A stretch of DNA of 36,238 nt from JAKACA01 sp050008715 (GTDB lineage: Bacteria > Actinomycetota > Acidimicrobiia > Acidimicrobiales > Bog-793). Where the stretch lies: positions 1-36,238 of the forward strand of contig JBEKMC010000047.1 in the NCBI GenBank assembly GCA_050008715.1, in the 5' to 3' direction. Numbering within the stretch: position 1 is the first letter of the stretch; every line of letters starts with the position of its first letter. The position numbers and the translations under genes were made by a program. A model generated the notes under the pieces. The model was not told the origin of the DNA and ran no database searches. It saw only the letters and a list, made by a program, of their open reading frames with translations. Below, piece by piece: positions 22,976 through 31,085 of this stretch.

Positions 22976-24172
22976 TCAGAGCCGTTCCGCGATCGCCTGG
23001 GCGAACTCGCTGCAGCGGACCTCGGTGGCACCGTCCATGAGGCGGGCGAAGTCGTAGGTGACGACCTTGTCGGCGATCGTCTGCTCGAGGGCTCGCACGA
23101 TGTCGTCGGCGGCGTCCTGCCACCCGAGATGCTCGTACATCAGCACGCCGGAGAGGAGGATCGATCCGGGGTTCACCTTGTCCTGGCCGGCGTACTTCGG
23201 TGCGGTGCCGTGCGTCGCCTCGAAGATCCCGTGGCCGCTGACGTAGTTGATGTTGCCCCCGGGAGCGATCCCGATGCCGCCCACCTGGGCAGCGAGCGCG
23301 TCGGAGAGGTAGTCGCCGTTCAGGTTCGTCGTGGCGATCACGTCGAACTCGTCTGGCCGCGTGAGCACCTGCTGGAGTGTGATGTCGGCGATCGAGTCCT
23401 TCACGAGGATCTTGTCGCCCGGCTGACCCCCGCAGTCGTCCCACCCGACGGCGACGTCGGCGAACTCGTCCCGGACGACGTCGTAGCCCCAGGTCCGAAA
23501 CGCCCCCTCCGTGAACTTCTGGATATTCCCCTTGTGGACGAGCGTGACGCTCGTGCGACGGCGCTTGACGGCGTATTCGATGGCCGCCCGGACGAGCCGC
23601 TTCGACCCGGTCTCCGAGATGGGCTTGATCCCCACGCCGGAGTCGGCACGGATCGTCCAGCCGTAGGAGTCCTGCAGGAACTCGATGAGACGGCGCGCCT
23701 CGTCGGTGCCTTCCTGCAGTTCCAGTCCGGCGTAGACGTCCTCGGTGTTCTCCCGGAAGATGACCATGTCGACCTTCTCCGGGTGCTTCACGGGCGACGG
23801 GACACCGGTGAACCACCGGACCGGCCGTAAGCAGACGTACAGGTCGAGCAGCTGGCGCAGCGCCACGTTGAGCGACCGGATACCCCCGCCGATGGGGGTC
23901 GTGAGCGGTCCCTTGATGCCGATGAGATGCTCGCGGAACGCCTCGACCGTCGCCTCGGGCAGCCATTCGCCCGTCTCGTTGAACGCCTTCTCGCCGGCCA
24001 GCACCTCCTTCCATTCCACCTTGCGACCGTGCTTGGCGGCCGCTGCGTCGAGGACGAGCTTGGCAGCGGGCCAGATGTCGACCCCCGTGCCGTCGCCCTC
24101 GATGAAGGGGATGATCGGTTCTGCGGGCACCTGCAAGACGCCGTCCGGCGACATCGTGATCTTCTCAGCCAT
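22976..24172 (-). CDS. icd: NADP-dependent isocitrate dehydrogenase
   Basis: This 398-residue enzyme decarboxylates isocitrate to 2-oxoglutarate and is of the E. coli Icd type. The substrate loop is GGGIRSLNVALRQLLDLYVC, with Ser100 equivalent to the phosphorylatable E. coli Ser113. NADP-selecting residues are conserved (GTAPKYAGQDKVNPGS and the VTYDFARLMDGA tyrosine/arginine). Metal-binding Asp residues lie in the DYLSDALAAQVGG region. ATG 24172 has TAGGCT 7 nt upstream; the frame remains open to 24643 but that part is low-complexity and unlike Icd. It heads the icd-mdh operon. Confidence 0.96.
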   Translation of the reverse strand: MAEKITMSPDGVLQVPAEPIIPFIEGDGTGVDIWPAAKLVLDAAAAKHGRKVEWKEVLAGEKAFNETGEWLPEATVEAFREHLIGIKGPLTTPIGGGIRSLNVALRQLLDLYVCLRPVRWFTGVPSPVKHPEKVDMVIFRENTEDVYAGLELQEGTDEARRLIEFLQDSYGWTIRADSGVGIKPISETGSKRLVRAAIEYAVKRRRTSVTLVHKGNIQKFTEGAFRTWGYDVVRDEFADVAVGWDDCGGQPGDKILVKDSIADITLQQVLTRPDEFDVIATTNLNGDYLSDALAAQVGGIGIAPGGNINYVSGHGIFEATHGTAPKYAGQDKVNPGSILLSGVLMYEHLGWQDAADDIVRALEQTIADKVVTYDFARLMDGATEVRCSEFAQAIAERL

Positions 24173-24179
24173 GAGCCGG

Positions 24180-24185
24180 AGCCTA
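24180..24185 (-). promoter_or_regulatory. -10 box TAGGCT of icd-mdh
   Basis: TAGGCT on the minus strand ends 7 nt before the icd ATG at 24172, with no Shine-Dalgarno between. It rules out the longer reading frame. Confidence 0.55.
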
Positions 24186-24300
24186 TGGGAGATGTGACTG
24201 GATGGCCCACTCGGGAGGGTCCGCCGGCGCAGCTCGCCGCCTTCGGCACTCACGGTCGCCGGGGTACCCTCTTCGGGCGCGAGACAGGGAGGCGGCGTTG

Positions 24301-24758
24301 GTGCCAGAGGGCGATCGTCATGGGGATGGCGAGCCAGAATCCGGTGCCGCCCGAAGACATCTGGATGGGCGCCTCGACTCGATCGAACGGCTGATCGAGG
24401 ATCTGAGGCGCCGCCAGGTCGTGGCCGAGCTCCGGTCCGATCCGTCCCGGCTCCTCGCCGGCGTCGCCGACATCCGCCGGGTCGCACGTCAGGACATCGA
24501 CGACTTGTCGGAGCTGCTCGCCCGCTGGGACGTGCCACTCTCCCCGTCTCCGGAGCGCGCCACTCCACCGTGCTCATCGTGGTCGCCGTCGCAGCCCGCG
24601 TGTCCGCCGACAGCCTCACCCGAGTCGCCGGCGCCGCCGGCATCCTCTCCGGCCGCTCACGCCGGGCACTACCCGTGCTCGTCGTGCTCGGGTCACCGAC
24701 CCTCGACGAGTCCGAGGCAGCCGCCTCGCTCGGTGTAGAGCTCGTCGTCGACGTTTGA
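24301..24758 (+). pseudogene. Small unknown gene split by a -1 frameshift near 24540-24560
   Basis: Two coding-like halves lie in different frames. The first, from GTG 24301 (AGGGAGG 8 nt upstream; TACCCT at 24265-24270 as a possible -10), encodes a helical segment: LDGRLDSIERLIEDLRRRQV, then RSDPSRLLAGVADIRRVARQ and DIDDLSELLARWDVP. After about 24545 this frame turns into Pro/Ser-rich nonsense, while the frame one base back becomes protein-like (STVLIVVAVAARVSADSLTR, ALPVLVVLGSP, ASLGVELVVDV) and ends at TGA 24758. Joined, they would make about 152 residues. Possible causes are a disrupted gene, a sequencing error or a programmed frameshift. I do not recognise the product. It fills the 686-nt gap between icd and the SDR gene. 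Confidence 0.5.
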
Positions 24759-24858
24759 CACCCTGAGGCGTCAGCGCCAGCCCTCGGCCCACCCTCGTGT
24801 TGAGGCTCGGAGCGGGCGGTGCTGGTGAGGCGGCGGCGGATAGGACAGACTGCGCACC

Positions 24859-25692
24859 ATGAAAGAGCTCACCGGTCGTGTTGCTGTGATCACTGGCGCT
24901 GCAAGCGGGATCGGCCTCGCCATGGCGCACGCCTTCGCTGCGCAGGGTATGAACATCGTGCTCGCCGACGTCGACGAGGCAGGCCTCAACGACGCCAGCA
25001 AGCGACTGAACGACAGCGGCACTCGCGCCATCGCCGTTCCCACCGACGTGCGCGAGCCGGCGGCCCTCGATGCCCTCAGGGATGCTGCCGTCTCGGCCTT
25101 CGGCGGCGCACACGTCATCTGCAACAACGCCGGGATCGGCGTGGGCGGCCCGATCTGGCAGGTGCCGCTCGAGAGCTGGGAGTGGGTGTTCGCCGTCAAC
25201 TTCTGGGGCGTCGTCCACGGCATGCGCTCGTTCGTGCCGCTGCTGCTCGAGCAAGGCGAAGGGCACGTGGTCAACACCGCCTCGGCCGCGGGCCTCGTGG
25301 CGGCGCCCTTCCTCGGTCCCTACTCGGCGACCAAGTTCGCCGTCGTGGCGGTCTCGGAGACACTCGCCATGGAGCTCAACGGCACCGGCGTCGGGGTCTC
25401 GGTCCTCTGCCCACTCTGGGTCCGCACTCGCATCCACGAGTCGGACCGCAACGCCCCGCCCGAGGTGGCAGCGCTCGTCGGCGACGAGTCGGTGTTCGCC
25501 GGTGCTCGCGATGTCATCGCCGGCTTCGTCGAAACCGGCCTCGCCCCGGAGATCGTGGCGGAGCGGGTGGTGGAGGCGGTGAAGACGGGGGGTTTCTGGA
25601 TACTCCCGCACGAGCAGATGCGTCAGGCGGTACGCGACCGTGCCGACGGCATCGCCGCCGGCGACTTGCCCGCGTTCTCGATCTTCACCTGA
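24859..25692 (+). CDS. Short-chain dehydrogenase/reductase (classical SDR)
   Basis: This 277-residue NAD(P)-dependent oxidoreductase has the cofactor motif TGAASGIG (12-19), Asp37 at the end of the second strand (ADVDE, suggesting NAD), CNNAG (88-92), the Ser142 region, and the catalytic Tyr155 and Lys159 in YSATK. The substrate loop and C-terminus (VCPLWVRTRIHESDRN type) give no clear substrate. The length is slightly above the typical 250. ATG 24859 has a weak TAGGAC 12 nt upstream. It is monocistronic: unrelated DNA lies before it and a 16-bp tandem repeat after it. Confidence 0.9.
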   Translation: MKELTGRVAVITGAASGIGLAMAHAFAAQGMNIVLADVDEAGLNDASKRLNDSGTRAIAVPTDVREPAALDALRDAAVSAFGGAHVICNNAGIGVGGPIWQVPLESWEWVFAVNFWGVVHGMRSFVPLLLEQGEGHVVNTASAAGLVAAPFLGPYSATKFAVVAVSETLAMELNGTGVGVSVLCPLWVRTRIHESDRNAPPEVAALVGDESVFAGARDVIAGFVETGLAPEIVAERVVEAVKTGGFWILPHEQMRQAVRDRADGIAAGDLPAFSIFT

Positions 25693-25704
25693 GCCCGCCT
25701 CGAG

Positions 25705-25794
25705 CGCCCATCCCTCAGGTCGCCCATCCCTCAGGTCGGCCAGCCCTCAGGTCGGCCAGCCCTCAGGTCGGCCAGCCCTCAGGTCGGCCAGCCC

Positions 25795-25800
<6 letters not shown>
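25705..25800. repeat. Six tandem 16-bp repeats between SDR and folD, overlapping the folD stop
   Basis: Units 1-2 (25705-25736) read CGCCCATCCCTCAGGT and units 3-6 (25737-25800) read CGGCCAGCCCTCAGGT, the last ending in C. The sixth unit contains the TGA of folD (25795-25797). The start of the repeat is 12 nt after the SDR stop. The SDR stop itself lies in ACCTGAG, the reverse complement of the CTCAGGT in each unit, so hairpins with the SDR mRNA end are possible. Confidence 0.95.
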
Positions 25801-26658
<858 letters not shown>

Positions 26659-26698
26659 ATCGGGGTCTCCTGTCAGTTGTCGGTCGGCTGTCACGCGC

Positions 26699-28219
26699 TC
26701 AATGCCGGAAGTGGCGCTCTCCTGTCATCACGAGGGCGATCTCGCGCTCGTCGGCCGCTGCGACGACCTCGTCGTCGCGGAGCGATCCGCCGGGCTGCGC
26801 CACGGCGCCGACGCCGGCGTCCACGACGGCGTCGAGGCCGTCTCGGAAGGGGAAGAACGCATCGCTGGCGGCGGCGCCCCCGATCGCCCGGCCGTCGGCC
26901 TTGCGGCCGGCCAGAGCGGCGGCGTCCACTCGGCTCTGTTGGCCGCAGCCCACGCCGACGACCTGGCCGTCGCGGGCGAGCACGATGGCGTTCGAGGACG
27001 TTCGCGCGCACACGAGCCAGGCGAGCTCGAGGTCGCGCCACTGCTCGTCGGTCGGAGCCCGTTTCGTCGCCACGTGCCACGAATCCCGACCGGCCAGCAG
27101 CCGGTCGGGTTCCTGCACGAGGAGGCCTCCGTCGATCTGTCGCAGACTCCACCCGAGTGCCGACGGCGCCGCAGCCTCGAGGGTGCGCATGTTCTTGCGA
27201 CGCTCAGCCAAGTGCTCGATCGCGGCCCTGCCGAAGCCGGGCGCCACGAGCACGTCGGCGAGCGGGCTGGCGATGATCGCGTCGGCCAGGGTGTCGTCGA
27301 CGGGACCGGAGAGGGCGACGATCCCTCCGAAGGCCGACAGCGGATCCGCTTCGACGGCAAGCCGGTATGCCTCGGCCAGATCGGACGCGACGGCCACACC
27401 GCACGGGTTGGCGTGCTTGACGATGACGGCTGCCGCTTGCCCGTGGAGGGCGACGACCTCGTGCACGAGCCGCCAAGCAGCATCGGCGTCGAACAGGTTC
27501 AAGTAGGACAGCTCGCGGCCACCGTGCTGGACCGCGGAGTCCCACCAGCCAGGCCTGCCCCCGATGACCCGGTAGCACGCCCCGGCCTGGTGCGGGTTCT
27601 CACCGTAGCGAAGCTCTTGTGCTCGCTCGACGGCGAGATGGATCGTCGGCGGCAGCTTGCCGCCGGCCTCGGTCCCCCCATCGAACCAGGTGACGATGGC
27701 GGCGTCGTAGGCCGCCACGTGCGCAAATGCCGCCCGTGCGAGCCTCCGGCGGGTTGCCTCGGCAACCTCGCCTTCCCGCCGCAGTTCGTCGAGGACGGCG
27801 CCGTACTCTCCGGGGTCGACGACGACGGTGACGTGAGCATGGTTCTTCGCAGCCGCCCGCACCATCGTCGGACCACCGATGTCGATCATCTCGATCGACG
27901 GCTGCGACGTGAACGGGTAGAGGTTGCAGGCGACGAGGCCGATCGGCTCGATCCCCTCGGCCTCGAGATCGGCTCGGTGGGAAGGGTTGTCGAGGTCGGC
28001 GAGGATTCCCCCGTGGATGGCGGGGTGCAACGTCTTCACGCGTCCGCCGAGCATCTCCGGTGCACCCGTGACGTCTTCCACTGTCCGGTGCGGGATGCCG
28101 GCGGCGGCAAGCACTTGTGCGGTACCGCCACTCGCGACGAGCTCGACGCCGAGGGCCACGAGGCCTTCGGCGAAGGCCTCGAGTCCAGTCTTGTCGTACA
28201 CGGACAGCAACGCCCTCAC
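26699..28219 (-). CDS. purH: Bifunctional AICAR formyltransferase / IMP cyclohydrolase
   Basis: This 506-residue enzyme carries out the last two steps of IMP synthesis. The N-terminal cyclohydrolase domain starts RALLSVYDKTGL and contains GGRVKTLHPAIHGG, IDIGGPTMVRAAAKN and YPF. The formyltransferase domain has RYGENPHQAG, the catalytic Lys-His in VKHANPCGVA, SAFGGIVA, SNAIVLARDGQVVGVG, GQQSRVDA and SDAFFPFRDGLD. The length matches the family. GTG 28219 has GGGAGA 8 nt upstream and overlaps the purN stop in GTGA (28216-28219). The upstream open frame to 28492 lies inside purN. Confidence 0.97.
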   Translation of the reverse strand: MRALLSVYDKTGLEAFAEGLVALGVELVASGGTAQVLAAAGIPHRTVEDVTGAPEMLGGRVKTLHPAIHGGILADLDNPSHRADLEAEGIEPIGLVACNLYPFTSQPSIEMIDIGGPTMVRAAAKNHAHVTVVVDPGEYGAVLDELRREGEVAEATRRRLARAAFAHVAAYDAAIVTWFDGGTEAGGKLPPTIHLAVERAQELRYGENPHQAGACYRVIGGRPGWWDSAVQHGGRELSYLNLFDADAAWRLVHEVVALHGQAAAVIVKHANPCGVAVASDLAEAYRLAVEADPLSAFGGIVALSGPVDDTLADAIIASPLADVLVAPGFGRAAIEHLAERRKNMRTLEAAAPSALGWSLRQIDGGLLVQEPDRLLAGRDSWHVATKRAPTDEQWRDLELAWLVCARTSSNAIVLARDGQVVGVGCGQQSRVDAAALAGRKADGRAIGGAAASDAFFPFRDGLDAVVDAGVGAVAQPGGSLRDDEVVAAADEREIALVMTGERHFRH

Positions 28220-28830
28220 AGTCGTGATCTCCCTTGCTCGTGAACCGGATCCGCCGAGCCGATCGCAGCGTCGCCGCCGTCTCGATCGATGATCGCCCTG
28301 ATGGCCGCAGGGTACAGCCGGCGTTCCACTGCCTTGATGCGCTCGTGCAGCGTGTCCGGCGTGTCCGCAGGAAGGATGGCCACCCGTTCCTGCGCGAGGA
28401 TCGGCCCCTCGTCGACCGCGAGCGTGGCGACGTGAACGGTGCAACCTGTCTCGGTGGCGCCGGCGGCCAACGCCTGCTCGACTGCGTGCCATCCCTTGAA
28501 CGCCGGGAGAAGTGCCGGATGGGTGTTGACGATCCGCCCCGGATAAGCCTCGTGGATCGAAACGCCAAGCACTGTTCCGTACCCTGCCATCGCCAGCAGC
28601 CTTACGTCATATCGCGAGAGGGTGGCGACGACGCGACCGGTGAAGTCGTCCCGGTCGAAATCGGCGGAGAAGCTCGACCTGAGCACGCGCTCGACGGCGA
28701 TGCCGGCGTCGGCGGCGATGGCCTCGGCTCCGCAGGGCCGGTCGACGACGACGACGACGATCGGGAGCCCGGCGGCGATGAGGGCTTCGAGGATGGTGCC
28801 GGTGCCGGAGGCGAGAACAGCGATTCCCAC
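28216..28830 (-). CDS. purN: Phosphoribosylglycinamide formyltransferase (GAR transformylase)
   Basis: This 204-residue enzyme formylates GAR with 10-formyl-THF, step 3 of purine synthesis. The N-terminal strand and phosphate loop are VLASGTGTILEAL (family S-G-x-G-S-N-L, so the Asn is replaced). The catalytic Asn and His are in VNTHPALLPAFKG and the Asp is in TLAVDEGPILAQE. The start is uncertain: GTG 28830 is preferred because TACCGT ends 7 nt upstream; GTG 28839 adds three residues. It heads the purN-purH-folD operon and is translationally coupled to purH. Confidence 0.92.
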   Translation of the reverse strand: MGIAVLASGTGTILEALIAAGLPIVVVVVDRPCGAEAIAADAGIAVERVLRSSFSADFDRDDFTGRVVATLSRYDVRLLAMAGYGTVLGVSIHEAYPGRIVNTHPALLPAFKGWHAVEQALAAGATETGCTVHVATLAVDEGPILAQERVAILPADTPDTLHERIKAVERRLYPAAIRAIIDRDGGDAAIGSADPVHEQGRSRL

Positions 28831-28837
28831 GAGCCGC

Positions 28838-28843
28838 ACGGTA
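28838..28843 (-). promoter_or_regulatory. -10 box TACCGT of purN-purH-folD
   Basis: TACCGT on the minus strand ends 7 nt before GTG 28830. If this is right, GTG 28839 overlaps the promoter and cannot be the main start. Confidence 0.4.
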
Positions 28844-28866
28844 TCAGCGGGGTGCTCCGCTCCCGT

Positions 28867-28892
28867 GGGCGCGGGGGGTGTGGGGGGCGTGG
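28867..28892 (+). other. G-run tract upstream of purN
   Basis: The tract has one run of three and two runs of six G on the plus strand, separated by three bases, so a quadruplex is conceivable. It lies about 24-49 bp upstream of the purN -10 box. The rest of the 28840-29046 gap shows nothing I can name. Confidence 0.4.
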
Positions 28893-29046
28893 CGGCCTGA
28901 CGGTGTGTGGAACGAAGGAATGGCCGGTGGTTTCCGCCACGCGTGAGCGTCAACCACCAGCCGAATTGTCCCGAGGCCGACCCGGCACCCCGTGACCAGG
29001 AGAAAGGTCCACTCAACCTGTTACCCAGAGTAGTCGATAGATCACT

Positions 29047-29052
29047 TATAGT
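29047..29052 (+). promoter_or_regulatory. -10 box TATAGT upstream of the tail-anchored protein gene
   Basis: TATAGT is the closest match to TATAAT in the window. It lies 20 nt before ATG 29073, in a locally AT-rich patch. No good -35 is seen. Confidence 0.45.
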
Positions 29053-29072
29053 GGTACCCCGGCGGCAGCATC

Positions 29073-31037
29073 ATGGGCGGAGGTCTCAGTGCGATCCGTG
29101 TCACACATCTACTGCGAACAAGGAACGATCCGCTGAGCGACGTCCCCCTGGGCGAGGGGTGGTGGATCGCCTCTGACGGACGGTGGTATCCACCGGATGC
29201 TCACCCTGACTCGCTCGCAACGCGATCGCCCTTACGCGACCCCCACACGCCACCGGGATACGGCTGGTGGAAAGCCTCCGACGGCAACTGGTACCCGCCT
29301 GAGCTGCACCCGGACAACCTCGCAGCCATTTCACTGGCGAAGCCTGCGGTGCGCTCGTCGGTCACGAACATGGCGGCGGCCACCTCGCCGGTACCCGGCA
29401 GTGCCCGCAGCGCCGGCCCATCGCCCAACGGCGCCGGCGCCGGCGCAGCCCCCTCACCGCGAGCCGCCGGGGACTCGCGGGTCGCTCCGTCGCGCCCACC
29501 GTTCCCCGACCCTCGAGTCGCGCCGGCGAATGGAGAAGGCGGAGACCCTCGGGTCGCGCCGTCGCAGCCGACGCTCGACCCGAGGATCGCGCCCCGGTTT
29601 CCCGCCGGCGACGCCTCCGCCGCGGCCGCACCGGTCGTGCAGGGACATGGCACGCGCTTGTCGCTGAACGGCGCCACGCCCGATGTGCCGAACGAGTTCG
29701 AGGTACCCGGGCGCCTGCACAGCGACGGCGGGCCGGGCATCAGCACAGGTCACGGCGTGCCAGGGCATGCCAACGGTCACGGCGTGGCCGGCCACCTGCA
29801 GAACGGCTACGTCGTCCCACAACCGCGGGCCGTCGACGGAAGCGGCAACGTGGTCGACGAGGACGTCGGCCTCATCAACGCCAATCTCGCCGGCGAGCCG
29901 GCCGCCGGCCCGGCGATCCCCCACCTGATCGGTGGCAATGGCGGCGGTAGTCACGTTGCGCTCACACCGGGCGTCCATATCATCGGTCGCACGCCGCCGG
30001 CCGGCCCTGTTGCGGCAGTCTCTGCGGCGGCCCCGTCGGCGGCTATTGGGCTAGCGCCCACACCGCCCGCGACGCCGGCGATCACTGCTGCGGCACTCAC
30101 ACCGCTCACACCGGCCGCGACGCCGGCGATCACTGCGCCTGCGCCCGGACCAGCCGCGATTGCGCCGGCAGCTGCGGCTGCACCGGTCGCAGTGGCGGCG
30201 ACACCTGCGCCGCCGCTGCCAGCTTCGACCGTGCTGCCGCCACCGCCGGCGGACGACGAGTTCGCCGCCTGGGAGGCGGCCGACTGGGACGACGCCGTGC
30301 GAAGCCGTCCTTTGGGCGACCGCCGGGACAGCATGCCAAGTCAGCCTCCCGGCGTCGTGGAACGACGTCGGGGCGTCACCGACCGTCGGAACGGGGCACC
30401 CGAGCAGCAAGCCAGTGCTGTGCTGCCGAGCGAGTCGAATGTGCACGCGGCTGACACATTTGCCAGCTCCGGTGCATACGACATGGCTCCGGCCCGCCCC
30501 GAGCCGCCAGTGGCGCCGCCCTTCGTGGCGCCGCCCTTCGTAGCGCCGCCTTCCGTGGCGCCACCCTTCGTGGCGCCGCCGGTGACGCGGCGTCCCGCTC
30601 GGCCGGGTTTCGGGCCGTCGGAGGCGCCACCGTCCGGTTCAACGGTCCACGAAAGCCTGCCCCGAACCCAGTACCGTCCAAATGTGCAGCAGGGCCAGAT
30701 GCCGCGTCCCGACGGTTTCGACGAGTGGCTCCAGAACTTCGGTTCCGCGCCGGTCGTACGATCCAACAGGGTCACGCCGCCGCAACAGCGCTCGACGCTG
30801 TCGGAAGGGCTGAGCGGCGGTCGCGCCACAGTGGGCGGTCCGGCAACAGCCCCGCAGCGAAAGACGTCGAGCGAGGCTGACTTCTTCGTGTTGAAGCCGT
30901 CGAACAAGAAGGCGAAGCCGGAGCGCACGACGCCTCGGGTGAAACTGAGCAGCGCGATCTTCCTCACCTTGCTCGTGCTCGTGCTCGTCGCCGTCGCCGT
31001 CGCGATCCTCTTCATCCACGCCCACGGTCATTTATGA
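29073..31037 (+). CDS. Tail-anchored low-complexity protein with two WYPP (DUF2510-like) motifs
   Basis: This 654-residue protein has two N-terminal repeats, GWWIASDGRWYPPDAHPD (~29-46) and GWWKASDGNWYPPELHPD (~64-81), resembling a short motif common in actinobacterial membrane proteins and related to DUF2510. Residues ~95-590 are Pro/Ala/Gly-rich and repetitive: D-[SP]-R-[VI]-A-P four times, NGHGV/GHGV repeats, TPAITA repeats and V-A-P-P-F five times. A basic segment (KKAKPERTTPRVK) precedes a single C-terminal membrane helix (~630-648) and HAHGHL, giving a tail-anchored topology with the bulk in the cytoplasm. The start is uncertain: ATG 29073 by default; a CTG at 29133 (LSDVPLGEGWW), preceded by AAGGAA, would begin closer to the first motif. 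The function is unknown. Confidence 0.75.
   Translation: MGGGLSAIRVTHLLRTRNDPLSDVPLGEGWWIASDGRWYPPDAHPDSLATRSPLRDPHTPPGYGWWKASDGNWYPPELHPDNLAAISLAKPAVRSSVTNMAAATSPVPGSARSAGPSPNGAGAGAAPSPRAAGDSRVAPSRPPFPDPRVAPANGEGGDPRVAPSQPTLDPRIAPRFPAGDASAAAAPVVQGHGTRLSLNGATPDVPNEFEVPGRLHSDGGPGISTGHGVPGHANGHGVAGHLQNGYVVPQPRAVDGSGNVVDEDVGLINANLAGEPAAGPAIPHLIGGNGGGSHVALTPGVHIIGRTPPAGPVAAVSAAAPSAAIGLAPTPPATPAITAAALTPLTPAATPAITAPAPGPAAIAPAAAAAPVAVAATPAPPLPASTVLPPPPADDEFAAWEAADWDDAVRSRPLGDRRDSMPSQPPGVVERRRGVTDRRNGAPEQQASAVLPSESNVHAADTFASSGAYDMAPARPEPPVAPPFVAPPFVAPPSVAPPFVAPPVTRRPARPGFGPSEAPPSGSTVHESLPRTQYRPNVQQGQMPRPDGFDEWLQNFGSAPVVRSNRVTPPQQRSTLSEGLSGGRATVGGPATAPQRKTSSEADFFVLKPSNKKAKPERTTPRVKLSSAIFLTLLVLVLVAVAVAILFIHAHGHL
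30510..30584 (+). repeat. Five 15-bp in-frame repeats encoding V-A-P-P-F
   Basis: Five units of 15 bp (30510, 30525, 30540, 30555 and 30570) encode VAPPF, VAPPF, VAPPS, VAPPF and VAPPV. They are near-identical at DNA level, which suggests recent slippage within the low-complexity gene. Confidence 0.85.
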
Positions 31038-31062
31038 CCGGCCGGTGACGCCGCTCGGCGGC
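31026..31062. terminator. Two hairpins between convergent genes
   Basis: GGTCA-TTTA-TGACC (31026-31039) spans the stop codon of the tail-anchored protein gene. GCCGC-TCG-GCGGC (31050-31062) follows. Both are perfect 5-bp stems in the 48-nt gap to the convergent SHMT-like gene, so they may end transcription from both sides. Confidence 0.4.
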
Positions 31063-31085
31063 TCTCCGTCCCGCTCAGCGGTGGC

